From Thermodesulfovibrionia bacterium (lineage in GTDB: Bacteria > Nitrospirota > Thermodesulfovibrionia > UBA6902): a stretch of DNA of 5,234 nt. The DNA is taken from the NCBI GenBank assembly GCA_947258735.1, contig CAMYJJ010000219.1:1-5234 (forward strand). Reading direction: 5' to 3'. Every line of letters starts with the position of its first letter. The first letter of the stretch is position 1. Of the stretch, positions 1 through 5,188 are shown piece by piece. A program made the translations under genes and the position numbers. The notes below the pieces were generated by a model. The model did no database searches. It saw only the letters and a program-made list of their open reading frames with translations, and had not been told where the DNA came from.

Positions 1-432
1 CCGACTTCAGCCATCAGGCCGAATCCGAAAGAAAAATCAGTTACCATAAATGAAGAAAAATGCATGTACTGCGGTAACTGCTTTACTGTTTGTCCACCGA
101 TCGATATTCATAATCCTGAACAGGATGGTGTTGCCATTGTTGTCGGCGGTAAGATCGGCAGCCTGAGATCTGATCCAAAATTCTCCAAGCTGGCCATTCC
201 GTTCTTCTATAATGAACCCCCGAGATGGCCCAAGGTTGTTGCTGCTATCAGGAACATCCTTGAGACGTATAAAAAGGGTGCAAAGAGGCATGAGAGGGTT
301 GGTGAATGGATCGAAAGGATCGGCTGGGAAGAGTTTTTCAAACAGACAGGTATTGAGTTTACGTTCCAGCATATCGATGATTTTACGTTCATGAGGGACA
401 CCTTAAGGACATCAGCAGCATTTAAGTATTAA
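1..432 (+). CDS. dsrB: Dissimilatory sulfite reductase beta subunit DsrB, C-terminal part (5' end outside window)
   Basis: The frame is open from base 1 and ends at TAA 430-432, giving the last 143 residues. DsrB pairs with DsrA as an alpha2beta2 enzyme in the cytoplasm that reduces sulfite at a coupled siroheme-[4Fe-4S] centre. Visible here is the inserted ferredoxin domain: the cluster motif CMYCGNCFTVCP has its four cysteine codons at 61, 70, 79 and 91. The stretches 'DGVAIVVGGKIG', 'NEPPRWPKVV', 'RVGEWIERIGWEEFF' and the ending 'AAFKY' are typical of the DsrB C-terminus and separate it from DsrA. The siroheme-binding cysteines lie upstream and cannot be checked. dsrD follows after 91 bp containing a strong hairpin. 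Nothing suggests damage. The identification is by recall of the family, not by a search. Confidence 0.96.
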   Translation, partial: PTSAIRPNPKEKSVTINEEKCMYCGNCFTVCPPIDIHNPEQDGVAIVVGGKIGSLRSDPKFSKLAIPFFYNEPPRWPKVVAAIRNILETYKKGAKRHERVGEWIERIGWEEFFKQTGIEFTFQHIDDFTFMRDTLRTSAAFKY

Positions 433-445
433 TCAGCAAAAGAGA

Positions 446-494
446 ATGGCCGGCAGTCCCGCCCGATTATTCGAGGGACTGCCTGCCATCTTTT
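446..494 (+). terminator. Hairpin between dsrB and dsrD, attenuator or processing site
   Basis: A 15-bp stem with one mismatch pairs 446-460 (atggccggcagtccc) with 475-489 (gggactgcctgccat) around a 14-nt loop, and is followed by C and four T. This has the shape of an intrinsic terminator, but the T tract is short. Because dsrD directly follows and no clear promoter lies between, I infer a partial terminator or a 3'-end stabiliser that makes dsrAB mRNA more abundant than the distal message. Confidence 0.65.
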
Positions 495-510
495 GAATAA
501 ACTTCTATCG

Positions 511-518
511 GAGAGGTG
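511..518 (+). promoter_or_regulatory. Ribosome binding site of dsrD
   Basis: The purine-rich GAGAGGTG lies 5 nt before the ATG at 524 and is a good Shine-Dalgarno match. It fixes the dsrD start. It lies downstream of the dsrB hairpin, so it is free of that structure. Confidence 0.8.
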
Positions 519-523
519 AAAAT

Positions 524-769
524 ATGGAACAGTCAGAAATACAGGACAAGATATTTGCCTACCTGGAAAAAATGAAGGGCAAAAAGAAACTCAAAGAAAA
601 AGATATATTCAAGGCAATTATGGCTGAGACAGGTGAAGACAAAGCCACAGTCAAGACAGCCCTGAGAGAAATGATTAATGTTGGAAAAGTGATGTATTCT
701 TATGGCGGGGGCGCCAGCTCTGTAGAGATCCCCAGCGAAGAGTACCTTAAAGAAAAAGGTTTGCTTTAA
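524..769 (+). CDS. dsrD: DsrD, small winged-helix protein, activator of DsrAB
   Basis: This 81-aa soluble protein matches the usual DsrD length (about 78-85 aa) and position directly after dsrAB. DsrD has a winged-helix fold. It was long suspected to bind nucleic acid, but published work reports that it acts as an allosteric activator of DsrAB sulfite reduction. In the sequence a lysine-rich helix region (about residues 17-30) and a helix-turn-helix-like middle ('EDKATVKTALREMINVGKV', about 38-56) lead into the wing 'MYSYGGGASSVEIP' (57-70). This resembles the aromatic-Ser/Gly-rich wing of known DsrD. DsrD is a marker for the reductive direction of Dsr. A strong terminator-like stem begins 7 nt after its stop codon, so the dsrABD message probably mostly ends there. 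Confidence 0.93.
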   Translation: MEQSEIQDKIFAYLEKMKGKKKLKEKDIFKAIMAETGEDKATVKTALREMINVGKVMYSYGGGASSVEIPSEEYLKEKGLL

Positions 770-775
770 ACAGCC

Positions 776-856
776 ATCAGGGGCCAGGTTTCAGGTGCCG
801 GAGTATGAGAAGATCTTCCGGTGTTTGAAACCTGGCCCCTGATTTTTCTTCTTCTT
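776..856 (+). terminator. Strong intrinsic terminator after dsrD
   Basis: An 18-bp perfect inverted repeat pairs 776-793 (atcaggggccaggtttca) with 826-843. As RNA the stem extends through 794-803/816-825 with several G-U pairs, to about 28 bp with a 12-nt loop (804-815). It is followed by TTTTT and then TCTTCTTCTT (to about 856). This is the strongest terminator-like structure in the window. It ends 28 nt before the dsrN ATG. The sequence style (ggggccaggtttcagg) also resembles dispersed intergenic palindromes, so it may be a repeat copy acting as a terminator. Confidence 0.82.
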
Positions 857-871
857 ACGTTTTCCGGGTTC

Positions 872-2314
872 ATGTCAAACTATAATATCCCAAGAATAGT
901 TGTTGCCGGCCTGCGTGGCGGCAGCGGCAAGACCATTGTATCCCTGTCTCTTATTTCTCTTCTAAAAAATAAAGGTCTGACAGTTGCAGCCTTTAAAAAG
1001 GGACCTGATTATATTGATGCTGGCTGGCTTGCCAGGGCAGCGGACACTCCCTGTTATAACCTGGACCTGTTTATGATGACTTCAGCCCAGGTTCTCCAAT
1101 CATTTATTTTGCACACAAATCTCCCTGTCTCCCCCGGGGGGATTATTTCGGTAGTTGAAGGCAACAGGGGACTTTATGACGGGATTGATGAAAAGGGTTC
1201 ATACAGCACTGCTGAACTTTCAAAATTACTGAAGGCTCCGGTTATCATAGCGGTTGACTGTACGAAGACGACCAGCACGTTAGCCGCAATGATTTTAGGC
1301 TGTCAGAAAATGGATCCGGACGTTTCCATCGGCGGCGTTGTGCTGAACAGGGTCGCAACAGCAAGGCAGGAAGGGGTCATTCGAAAGGCAATAGATGGTG
1401 TCTGTGAGATTCCTGTGCTGGGAGCAATACCCAGACTGAAACATGACCCATTTCCGGAGCGGCACATGGGGCTGGTCCCCTATCAGGAACGCACGGGCAT
1501 AGATGAGTCCATGTCAGCCGTCAGCGAAATAGGGGAAAGGTATCTGGATTATAAAGCTATCATGAAAGTGGCGGATTTAGCAGGGGAAATTAAGACTGTG
1601 TACAGGAGACAGGGGACATGGGGCAGAAACGATCAGAATAAGACGGATGACGGATCACGGACGACGGATTCCGGTCTACGTATCGGTATCATCCGCGACT
1701 CTGCTTTCCAGTTTTATTATCAGGAAAATTTTGATGAACTTGCAGAAAGAGGGGCTGAACTGGTCGAGGTGAGCCCCCTTAAAGATGATAAGCTTCCTGA
1801 CATTGACGCCCTGTATATTGGTGGAGGATTTCCTGAGACACATGCCATATCCCTGGCTGAGAATAACAAATTTAAGCAGTCACTTCACAGTGCAGTTGAG
1901 CAGGGACTTCCCGTTTATGCAGAATGCGGGGGCCTGATGTATCTGGGAAGCAATTTAAAGGTGGGTAACAAAACATATCCCATGACAGGAATCCTGCCCA
2001 TAACATTCACGCTGGATAAAAAACCTCAGGCCCATGGATACTCTATAGTGGACGTAATAAGGGCCAATCCGTTTTTTCCTGTAAATACGGTGCTTAAGGG
2101 GCATGAGTTTCATTACTCCAGAGTTATGGATATTGGGGAACGTGATGTGAACATGGCGTTTCGCGTAAAACGGGGCCGGGGTATCAGAGACAAAAAAGAT
2201 GGAATGTGTTATAAAAATGTCTTTGCTGCCTACACGCATCTTCATGCTGCAGGTGCACCTGAATGGGCTGATGGCATGGTGAAGGCGGCGAAGGATTATA
2301 AAAAAAACAAGTAG
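872..2314 (+). CDS. dsrN: DsrN, CbiA-type glutamine-dependent amidotransferase (siroheme amidation)
   Basis: This 480-aa protein belongs to the cobyrinic acid a,c-diamide synthase (CbiA/CobB) family. In dsr loci it is called DsrN and is proposed to amidate the siroheme-type cofactor of DsrAB, using ATP and glutamine. The N-terminal synthetase domain has the P-loop GLRGGSGKT (13-21), 'KKGPDYIDAGW' (42-52) and 'VVEGNRGLYDG' (94-104). The C-terminal GATase domain has 'YIGGGFPE' (315-322), the nucleophile Cys352 in 'YAECGGLMYLG', 'GHEFHYS' (410-416) and a C-terminal 'YTHLH' with His456 and His458. All expected catalytic parts are present. I chose ATG 872. The in-frame GTG at 821 lies in the right arm of the upstream terminator, and the 17 residues it would add (hydrophobic, ahead of the P-loop domain) are not expected in this family. 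No good Shine-Dalgarno precedes 872, so expression may be low. A low-complexity linker (245-269) joins the domains. Confidence 0.92.
   Translation: MSNYNIPRIVVAGLRGGSGKTIVSLSLISLLKNKGLTVAAFKKGPDYIDAGWLARAADTPCYNLDLFMMTSAQVLQSFILHTNLPVSPGGIISVVEGNRGLYDGIDEKGSYSTAELSKLLKAPVIIAVDCTKTTSTLAAMILGCQKMDPDVSIGGVVLNRVATARQEGVIRKAIDGVCEIPVLGAIPRLKHDPFPERHMGLVPYQERTGIDESMSAVSEIGERYLDYKAIMKVADLAGEIKTVYRRQGTWGRNDQNKTDDGSRTTDSGLRIGIIRDSAFQFYYQENFDELAERGAELVEVSPLKDDKLPDIDALYIGGGFPETHAISLAENNKFKQSLHSAVEQGLPVYAECGGLMYLGSNLKVGNKTYPMTGILPITFTLDKKPQAHGYSIVDVIRANPFFPVNTVLKGHEFHYSRVMDIGERDVNMAFRVKRGRGIRDKKDGMCYKNVFAAYTHLHAAGAPEWADGMVKAAKDYKKNK
1642..1670 (+). repeat. Degenerate 'gacgga' tandem tract inside dsrN
   Basis: The bases consist of overlapping, imperfect copies of gacgga/cggatga/acggacgac. 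They encode part of a hydrophilic linker (about KTDDGSRTTDS) at the boundary of the CbiA and GATase domains. The reading frame is kept. Similar short repeats are common between genes in some anaerobes, so I infer a repeat that expanded or inserted into a tolerant linker. The tract could also be ordinary drift of a linker. Confidence 0.5.
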
Positions 2315-2451
2315 TCCACAGATTGCACAGATTAAAAAGATTATTTATACAGTTGTTAATACTATATTATGTCAATTTTAGAAGAGATATATAATTTATT
2401 ATGATAATTGAACAAATTATCTTAATCTCTAGAATCTGAGGAATCTGAGGA
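2315..2451. repeat. Small inverted-repeat-bounded element (MITE/REP-like) filling the dsrN-orf gap
   Basis: The left end 2315-2334 carries two cacagatt units at 9-nt spacing. The right end 2432-2451 carries two gaatctgag units at 9-nt spacing. The two ends are inverted repeats matching at 16 of 20 positions. The element begins at the base after the dsrN stop codon, is about 137 bp, very A/T-rich inside, and has no ORF. The structure is seen directly. Calling it a mobile or dispersed repeat is inference, since only one copy is in the window. There are no clear target duplications. Confidence 0.5.
2403..2421. promoter_or_regulatory. A/T-rich palindrome, possible operator
   Basis: gataatt (2403-2409) and aattatc (2415-2421) form a perfect 7-bp inverted repeat around a 5-nt centre, 42 bp before the next start codon. 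It could be a regulator site for the downstream gene or an internal fold of the surrounding repeat element. No convincing -35/-10 pair was found beside it. Confidence 0.3.
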
Positions 2452-2463
2452 TATTAATAAATC

Positions 2464-2808
2464 ATGGCCAGAGTTAAACCATTAGCATGTCCCTTTTGTG
2501 ATACCATGCTCAGGAGTCCGATGGATATTAATTTTAAAGACATGGAGTTTACCGGCGGGATATGTCCCTGCAGGGCTGTCTATGTTCTTGACAGATCAGG
2601 AAGGAATATGGGGGAAGCCTATATGGATGCGCTGACTTTCCTGAGCAGAGGGGATTATGATAAGGCCATGAATCTTGACACTGAAGACTATGAAACTGTT
2701 GAGCTTGACTACAACTTTCAGAGCAATACCATAGGCTCGAAAAAGGCAGGAGAAAAAAACTGCAAGATTATTTTTGCACGATTAAAGAATAATGAACAGA
2801 AAGAGTAA
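2464..2808 (+). CDS. Conserved-looking small protein with CPxC and CPC cysteine pairs, function unknown
   Basis: This 114-aa soluble protein has no signal peptide or membrane segment. Two cysteine pairs, C9-P-F-C12 and C34-P-C36, are set like a zinc-ribbon or other metal/Fe-S knuckle. They are followed by 'AVYVLDRSGRNMGEAYMDAL' (38-57), 'GDYDKAM' (63-69) and an acidic 'TEDYETVELDY' (73-83). A lone Cys100 and a basic/acidic tail end the protein. I do not recognise a named family. I recall similar uncharacterised proteins with a Cys-pair then 'AVY..D..G.N.GEA' near dsr genes of sulfate reducers, but cannot confirm this. The ATG at 2464 has only a weak, distant purine run (ctgagga, ending 12 nt upstream) contributed by the preceding repeat. 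Its place between dsrN and dsrC suggests a role in sulfite reduction or its regulation. The coding call is supported by frame length and protein-like composition. Confidence 0.8.
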   Translation: MARVKPLACPFCDTMLRSPMDINFKDMEFTGGICPCRAVYVLDRSGRNMGEAYMDALTFLSRGDYDKAMNLDTEDYETVELDYNFQSNTIGSKKAGEKNCKIIFARLKNNEQKE

Positions 2809-2810
2809 TA

Positions 2811-2937
2811 GATTACAAATTCAAAATTTCAAATGACAAATTAAAAAATAACCAGGCGGATTTTGTTTTCATTTTTTAGCTCTGAAATTGAGTAATACAA
2901 ATGTTTTTTTGACATTGGAGCTTTGGGCTTTGACATT
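2811..2937. repeat. Degenerate inverted-repeat element after the cysteine-protein gene
   Basis: The left end (about 2811-2840, caaattcaaaatttcaaatgacaaa style) is an imperfect reverse complement of the right end (about 2906-2937), with roughly two thirds of positions matching. The right end holds two tttgacatt copies (2908-2916 and 2929-2937). The element starts 2 nt after the stop codon of the upstream gene, as the first such element does after dsrN. It contains no ORF. I infer a decayed small non-autonomous element; the match is weaker than that of 2315-2451. Confidence 0.38.
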
Positions 2938-3019
2938 ATCATTTTCTCTTATTTTTCAGGCCATTGTAATATATATACCTTATATTAAGAGAAATAAATG
3001 ACATATAAGTTTTTTTTAT

Positions 3020-3049
3020 TTGACCAAACAGATGGTTTTCTTTTATAGT
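3020..3049 (+). promoter_or_regulatory. Sigma-70-type promoter for dsrC
   Basis: TTGACC (3020-3025) and TATAGT (3044-3049) each match consensus at 5 of 6 bases with an 18-bp spacer. Eight T (3010-3017) directly upstream could act as an UP element. The predicted start is near 3056, giving a leader of about 100 nt before dsrC. The small palindrome agtct-c-agact (3047-3057) overlaps the predicted start site and could be an operator. This fits the high and separate expression known for dsrC. Confidence 0.6.
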
Positions 3050-3144
3050 CTCAGACTTGGAGTATTAAGCTGTATCTCTTATTATCTGGGATCTCAACCA
3101 GCATAAAAGAATACCTTCACAAATAATCAGCTATTTAAATAGGA

Positions 3145-3150
3145 AAGGAG
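3145..3150 (+). promoter_or_regulatory. Ribosome binding site of dsrC
   Basis: AAGGAG ends 7 nt before ATG 3158. It is among the strongest Shine-Dalgarno sites in the window, in keeping with an abundant protein. Confidence 0.85.
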
Positions 3151-3157
3151 ATTATTC

Positions 3158-3493
3158 ATGGCAACATTAGACATTGAAGGAACATCCTATGAGATTGATG
3201 AGGACGGATACCTTGCAGACTGGCAGCAGTGGAATGAGGGTGTGGCTGGAGCAATGGCCAAAGAAGACGGCCTTGATCTTTCAGAGGCCCACTGGGAGGT
3301 AATCAAGTTTCTCAGAGATTACTTTGAGAAATACCAGATTGCACCGATGATAAAAATCCTCACAAAAGAGCTTAAGAAGAAATATGGTAAGGAAAAGGGC
3401 AGCACCAAGTATCTCTATGAGCTCTATCCTGCCGGACCTGCAAAGCAGGCATGCAGATATGCCGGTCTTCCAAAACCGACGGGCTGCGTATAA
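3158..3493 (+). CDS. dsrC: DsrC, sulfur-carrier substrate protein of sulfite reduction
   Basis: This 111-aa protein has the DsrC/TusE fold and the diagnostic C-terminal arm 'CRYAGLPKPTGCV'. It contains both redox cysteines, Cys99 and the penultimate Cys110, separated by ten residues. In this pathway the arm enters DsrAB, the sulfur from sulfite is held as a trisulfide between the two cysteines, and DsrMK is thought to reduce it to release sulfide and dithiol DsrC. Both cysteines are needed for this role, so this is a true DsrC rather than a one-cysteine paralogue. Other family stretches are 'DEDGYLADWQQWNEGVA' (14-30) and 'LSEAHWEVIKFLRDYF' (41-56). It has its own apparent promoter and strong ribosome binding site, and a hairpin follows, so it is probably transcribed separately or at a higher level than its neighbours. 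Confidence 0.97.
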   Translation: MATLDIEGTSYEIDEDGYLADWQQWNEGVAGAMAKEDGLDLSEAHWEVIKFLRDYFEKYQIAPMIKILTKELKKKYGKEKGSTKYLYELYPAGPAKQACRYAGLPKPTGCV

Positions 3494-3512
3494 GAATCAA
3501 TAGTTACAAAAA

Positions 3513-3545
3513 AGAGGGTTGAGGCCTTTCAGGCTTCAGCCCTTT
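3513..3545 (+). terminator. Hairpin after dsrC
   Basis: A 15-bp RNA stem pairs 3513-3527 with 3531-3545 (three G-U pairs) and closes on a 3-nt loop. The right arm ends in TTT, followed by gattgc, so the U tract is poor. I infer a leaky terminator or a 3' stabiliser of the dsrC transcript, with some read-through to the next gene. Confidence 0.6.
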
Positions 3546-3586
3546 GATTGCAAATGTAGCAGTTCCCCTGTCCTGTTTTTACACTT

Positions 3587-4105
3587 ATGAAGATATACGA
3601 TCTATTAGCAGAGAAAAAAACAATTGTATTAAAACAATGGTTTCATCTCATTGTAGAAACTTATCCTGAAGAAACAACCAGCTTCTTAAAAAACCAGAAC
3701 GCACAGACCGGCAATCCCGTGACCCAGGCAATATATGAAAACATTGAGGGGATTTTTGACGGACTGATAAAAGAGGCTGATACCGGTACGCTGAATGTGT
3801 ATCTTGATAATATCATACGGGTAAGGGCAATACAGGATTTTTCTCCTGCTGAGGCTGTGAGCTTTATATTCTCTCTCAAACAGGTGATTCGAAAAGAGCT
3901 GGAGAAAGAGATGTATGATCAGGAGATGTTCAGGGAGGTACTGGTTTTGGAATCAGCAATCGATTCTCTTGCCAATACTTCTTTTGATATTTATATGAAG
4001 TGCCGTGAGAAACTGTACGATATCAAGGCCAATGAGTTAAGGAACTGGACATACAGGGCACTGCATAAAACCAAACTGTATAAAGAAGTCAGGACCGAAG
4101 AATAA
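3587..4105 (+). CDS. RsbRD N-terminal-domain protein upstream of dsrM (probable DsrT)
   Basis: This 172-aa, mostly helical, soluble protein resembles the RsbRD_N domain, the sensor domain of stressosome RsbR-type proteins. It starts 'LLAEKKTIVLKQWFHLIVETYPEE' in style (6-29), then 'NPVTQ' (43-47) and the characteristic 'RVRAIQDFSPAEAVSFIFSLK' region (78-98), followed by long helices. No STAS output domain follows, so it is a stand-alone sensor-like unit. In other dsr loci a gene called dsrT lies immediately before dsrM. By position this is probably it, but I withhold the symbol because I cannot compare sequences. No clear Shine-Dalgarno precedes ATG 3587; the start is supported because the domain begins within the first residues. 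Function is unproven; a regulatory or assembly role for DsrMKJOP is inference from context. Confidence 0.82.
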   Translation: MKIYDLLAEKKTIVLKQWFHLIVETYPEETTSFLKNQNAQTGNPVTQAIYENIEGIFDGLIKEADTGTLNVYLDNIIRVRAIQDFSPAEAVSFIFSLKQVIRKELEKEMYDQEMFREVLVLESAIDSLANTSFDIYMKCREKLYDIKANELRNWTYRALHKTKLYKEVRTEE

Positions 4106-4125
4106 ATGTTCCGGTCCTATAGCTT
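4091..4125 (+). terminator. Weak hairpin overlapping the stop of the RsbRD_N gene
   Basis: aggaccg (4091-4097) pairs with cggtcct (4112-4118), extendable by two A-T pairs past a bulged C, around the stop codon 4103-4105. It is followed by atagctttt. The stem is short and the tail interrupted, so this is at most a weak attenuator before dsrM. Confidence 0.35.
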
Positions 4126-4182
4126 TTCACTAACATACACAATTTAATTAACCCGGTTACTTGATGTACTCAGCAAAATGTT

Positions 4183-4189
4183 AAGGGGG
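4183..4189 (+). promoter_or_regulatory. Ribosome binding site of dsrM
   Basis: AAGGGGG lies 5 nt before ATG 4195 and sets the dsrM start. I found no convincing promoter in the 89-bp gap upstream, so dsrM is probably read from upstream. Confidence 0.7.
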
Positions 4190-4194
4190 TATAT

Positions 4195-5184
4195 ATGGGA
4201 ATATTTTTTTCCTTCTCCGTAGTTGCAGCACTCACCGTGATAGCCTTGGCCGGTGTCGGGATCGCAGGAATGCAGTATTTTTTCGGTGTAGTCATCCCCT
4301 ATCTGGCGGTTTTGGTTTTTCTTGTCGGTGTCGTGCTCAAAGTAATTAAATGGGGCCGTTCACCAGTTCCATTCAGCATACCCACTACCTGTGGGCAGCA
4401 GCAATCCCTGCCCTGGATCAAACACAGCAAGTTTGACAATCCTCAAACAACAGGACAGGTCATTGTCAGAATGGTCCTCGAAGTATTTCTTTTCAGGTCC
4501 CTGTTCAGAAACCTCAGGACAGAGATGAATGACGGGAGAGTCACGTACGGATCGGACAAGGTACTCTGGCTGGCAGGACTTCTCTTTCATATTACTTTTT
4601 TTACTGTGTTGATCAGGCACCTCAGGTTCTTTCTTGTACCTGTTCCGGCATTCATTAACACGATCGATGCCCTTGACGGTTTTGTGCAGATAGGAGCACC
4701 GCATTTACTGTTAACAGGAGTTCTTCTTGTTGCAGCAGGGGGATTTCTTTTCTTCCGTAGAATTAATAATTCACAGGTGAGACACATATCCCTTCCTGCT
4801 GATTACTTTCCTCTGCTTCTTATCATCGGGATTGCGCTCTCCGGAATTATCATGCGCTACTTTGCAAAAGTTGATATCGTGAGTGTGAAGGCCTTTACAC
4901 TGGGTCTGGTCAGTTTAAGTCCGAGAGTCCCTGACGGGATTGGCGTGATATTTTATATTCATCTTTTTCTTATTAGCGCCCTGCTGGTGTACTTCCCTTT
5001 CAGCAAACTTATGCATATGGGCGGTGTCTTTCTCAGTCCGACCAGGAACCTGGCAAATAACAACCGTGAGAAAAGACATGTTAACCCATGGAACTATGAT
5101 GTGAAAGTCCATACATATGCAGCGTATGAGGACGAGTTCAGAGAAAAAATGAAAGAGGCAGGAATACCTGTAGAAAAGGAGTAA
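4195..5184 (+). CDS. dsrM: DsrM, membrane cytochrome b subunit of DsrMKJOP
   Basis: This 329-aa protein is a NarI-like cytochrome b (nitrate reductase gamma type). It takes electrons from menaquinol in the cytoplasmic membrane and passes them to DsrK. About six hydrophobic helices are visible, near residues 6-26, 30-50, 124-146, 168-186, 204-222 and 248-268. Candidate heme b ligands are His132 and His142 in the third helix, His256 in the last helix and His274 just after it; His170 is another candidate. A polar loop (about 54-122) separates helices 2 and 3, and a hydrophilic, charged tail (about 285-329) ends the protein, probably facing DsrK. Length fits known DsrM (about 330-340 aa). dsrK starts 4 nt after its stop, and the dsrK ribosome binding site lies in its last codons, so the two are translationally coupled. 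Confidence 0.93.
   Translation: MGIFFSFSVVAALTVIALAGVGIAGMQYFFGVVIPYLAVLVFLVGVVLKVIKWGRSPVPFSIPTTCGQQQSLPWIKHSKFDNPQTTGQVIVRMVLEVFLFRSLFRNLRTEMNDGRVTYGSDKVLWLAGLLFHITFFTVLIRHLRFFLVPVPAFINTIDALDGFVQIGAPHLLLTGVLLVAAGGFLFFRRINNSQVRHISLPADYFPLLLIIGIALSGIIMRYFAKVDIVSVKAFTLGLVSLSPRVPDGIGVIFYIHLFLISALLVYFPFSKLMHMGGVFLSPTRNLANNNREKRHVNPWNYDVKVHTYAAYEDEFREKMKEAGIPVEKE
5174..5181 (+). promoter_or_regulatory. Ribosome binding site of dsrK inside dsrM
   Basis: AAAAGGAG sits in the last dsrM codons, 7 nt before the dsrK ATG. The overlap points to coupled translation of the two partner subunits. Confidence 0.75.
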
Positions 5185-5188
5185 GGAT

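Larger units (their letters stand above)
2938..3157 (+). other. Non-coding leader region of dsrC
   Basis: This is the second half of a 349-bp gap. It has no ORF with protein-like content. It is A/T-rich up to about 3020, then carries a promoter (3020-3049), an inferred 5' UTR of about 100 nt, and a good ribosome binding site. I see no tRNA, known riboswitch fold or terminator in it. Confidence 0.6.

Noticed and set aside
37..401. Overlapping reading frames on both strands within the dsrB part
   Set aside because: They are shadows of dsrB, whose frame encodes the clear ferredoxin domain and family C-terminus.
821..871. GTG start giving dsrN 17 extra N-terminal residues with a hydrophobic run
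   Set aside because: It lies in the right arm and T tract of the terminator stem, has no ribosome binding site, and the P-loop domain begins naturally from ATG 872.
1955..2245. 96-codon minus-strand frame inside dsrN
   Set aside because: It overlaps the conserved GATase region in full and its translation shows no family-like motif.
2315..2451. CRISPR array suggested by the tandem 9-nt units
   Set aside because: Units are far too short, only two per end, inverted between ends, with no spacers of uniform length and no cas genes.
2909..2937. TTGACA at 2909 and 2930 as promoter -35 boxes
   Set aside because: No matching -10 box lies 16-18 bp downstream of either; they are better read as the repeated end unit of the 2811-2937 element.
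4360..5112. Three minus-strand frames inside dsrM
   Set aside because: They are antisense to conserved membrane helices and lack convincing ribosome binding sites or recognisable protein features.
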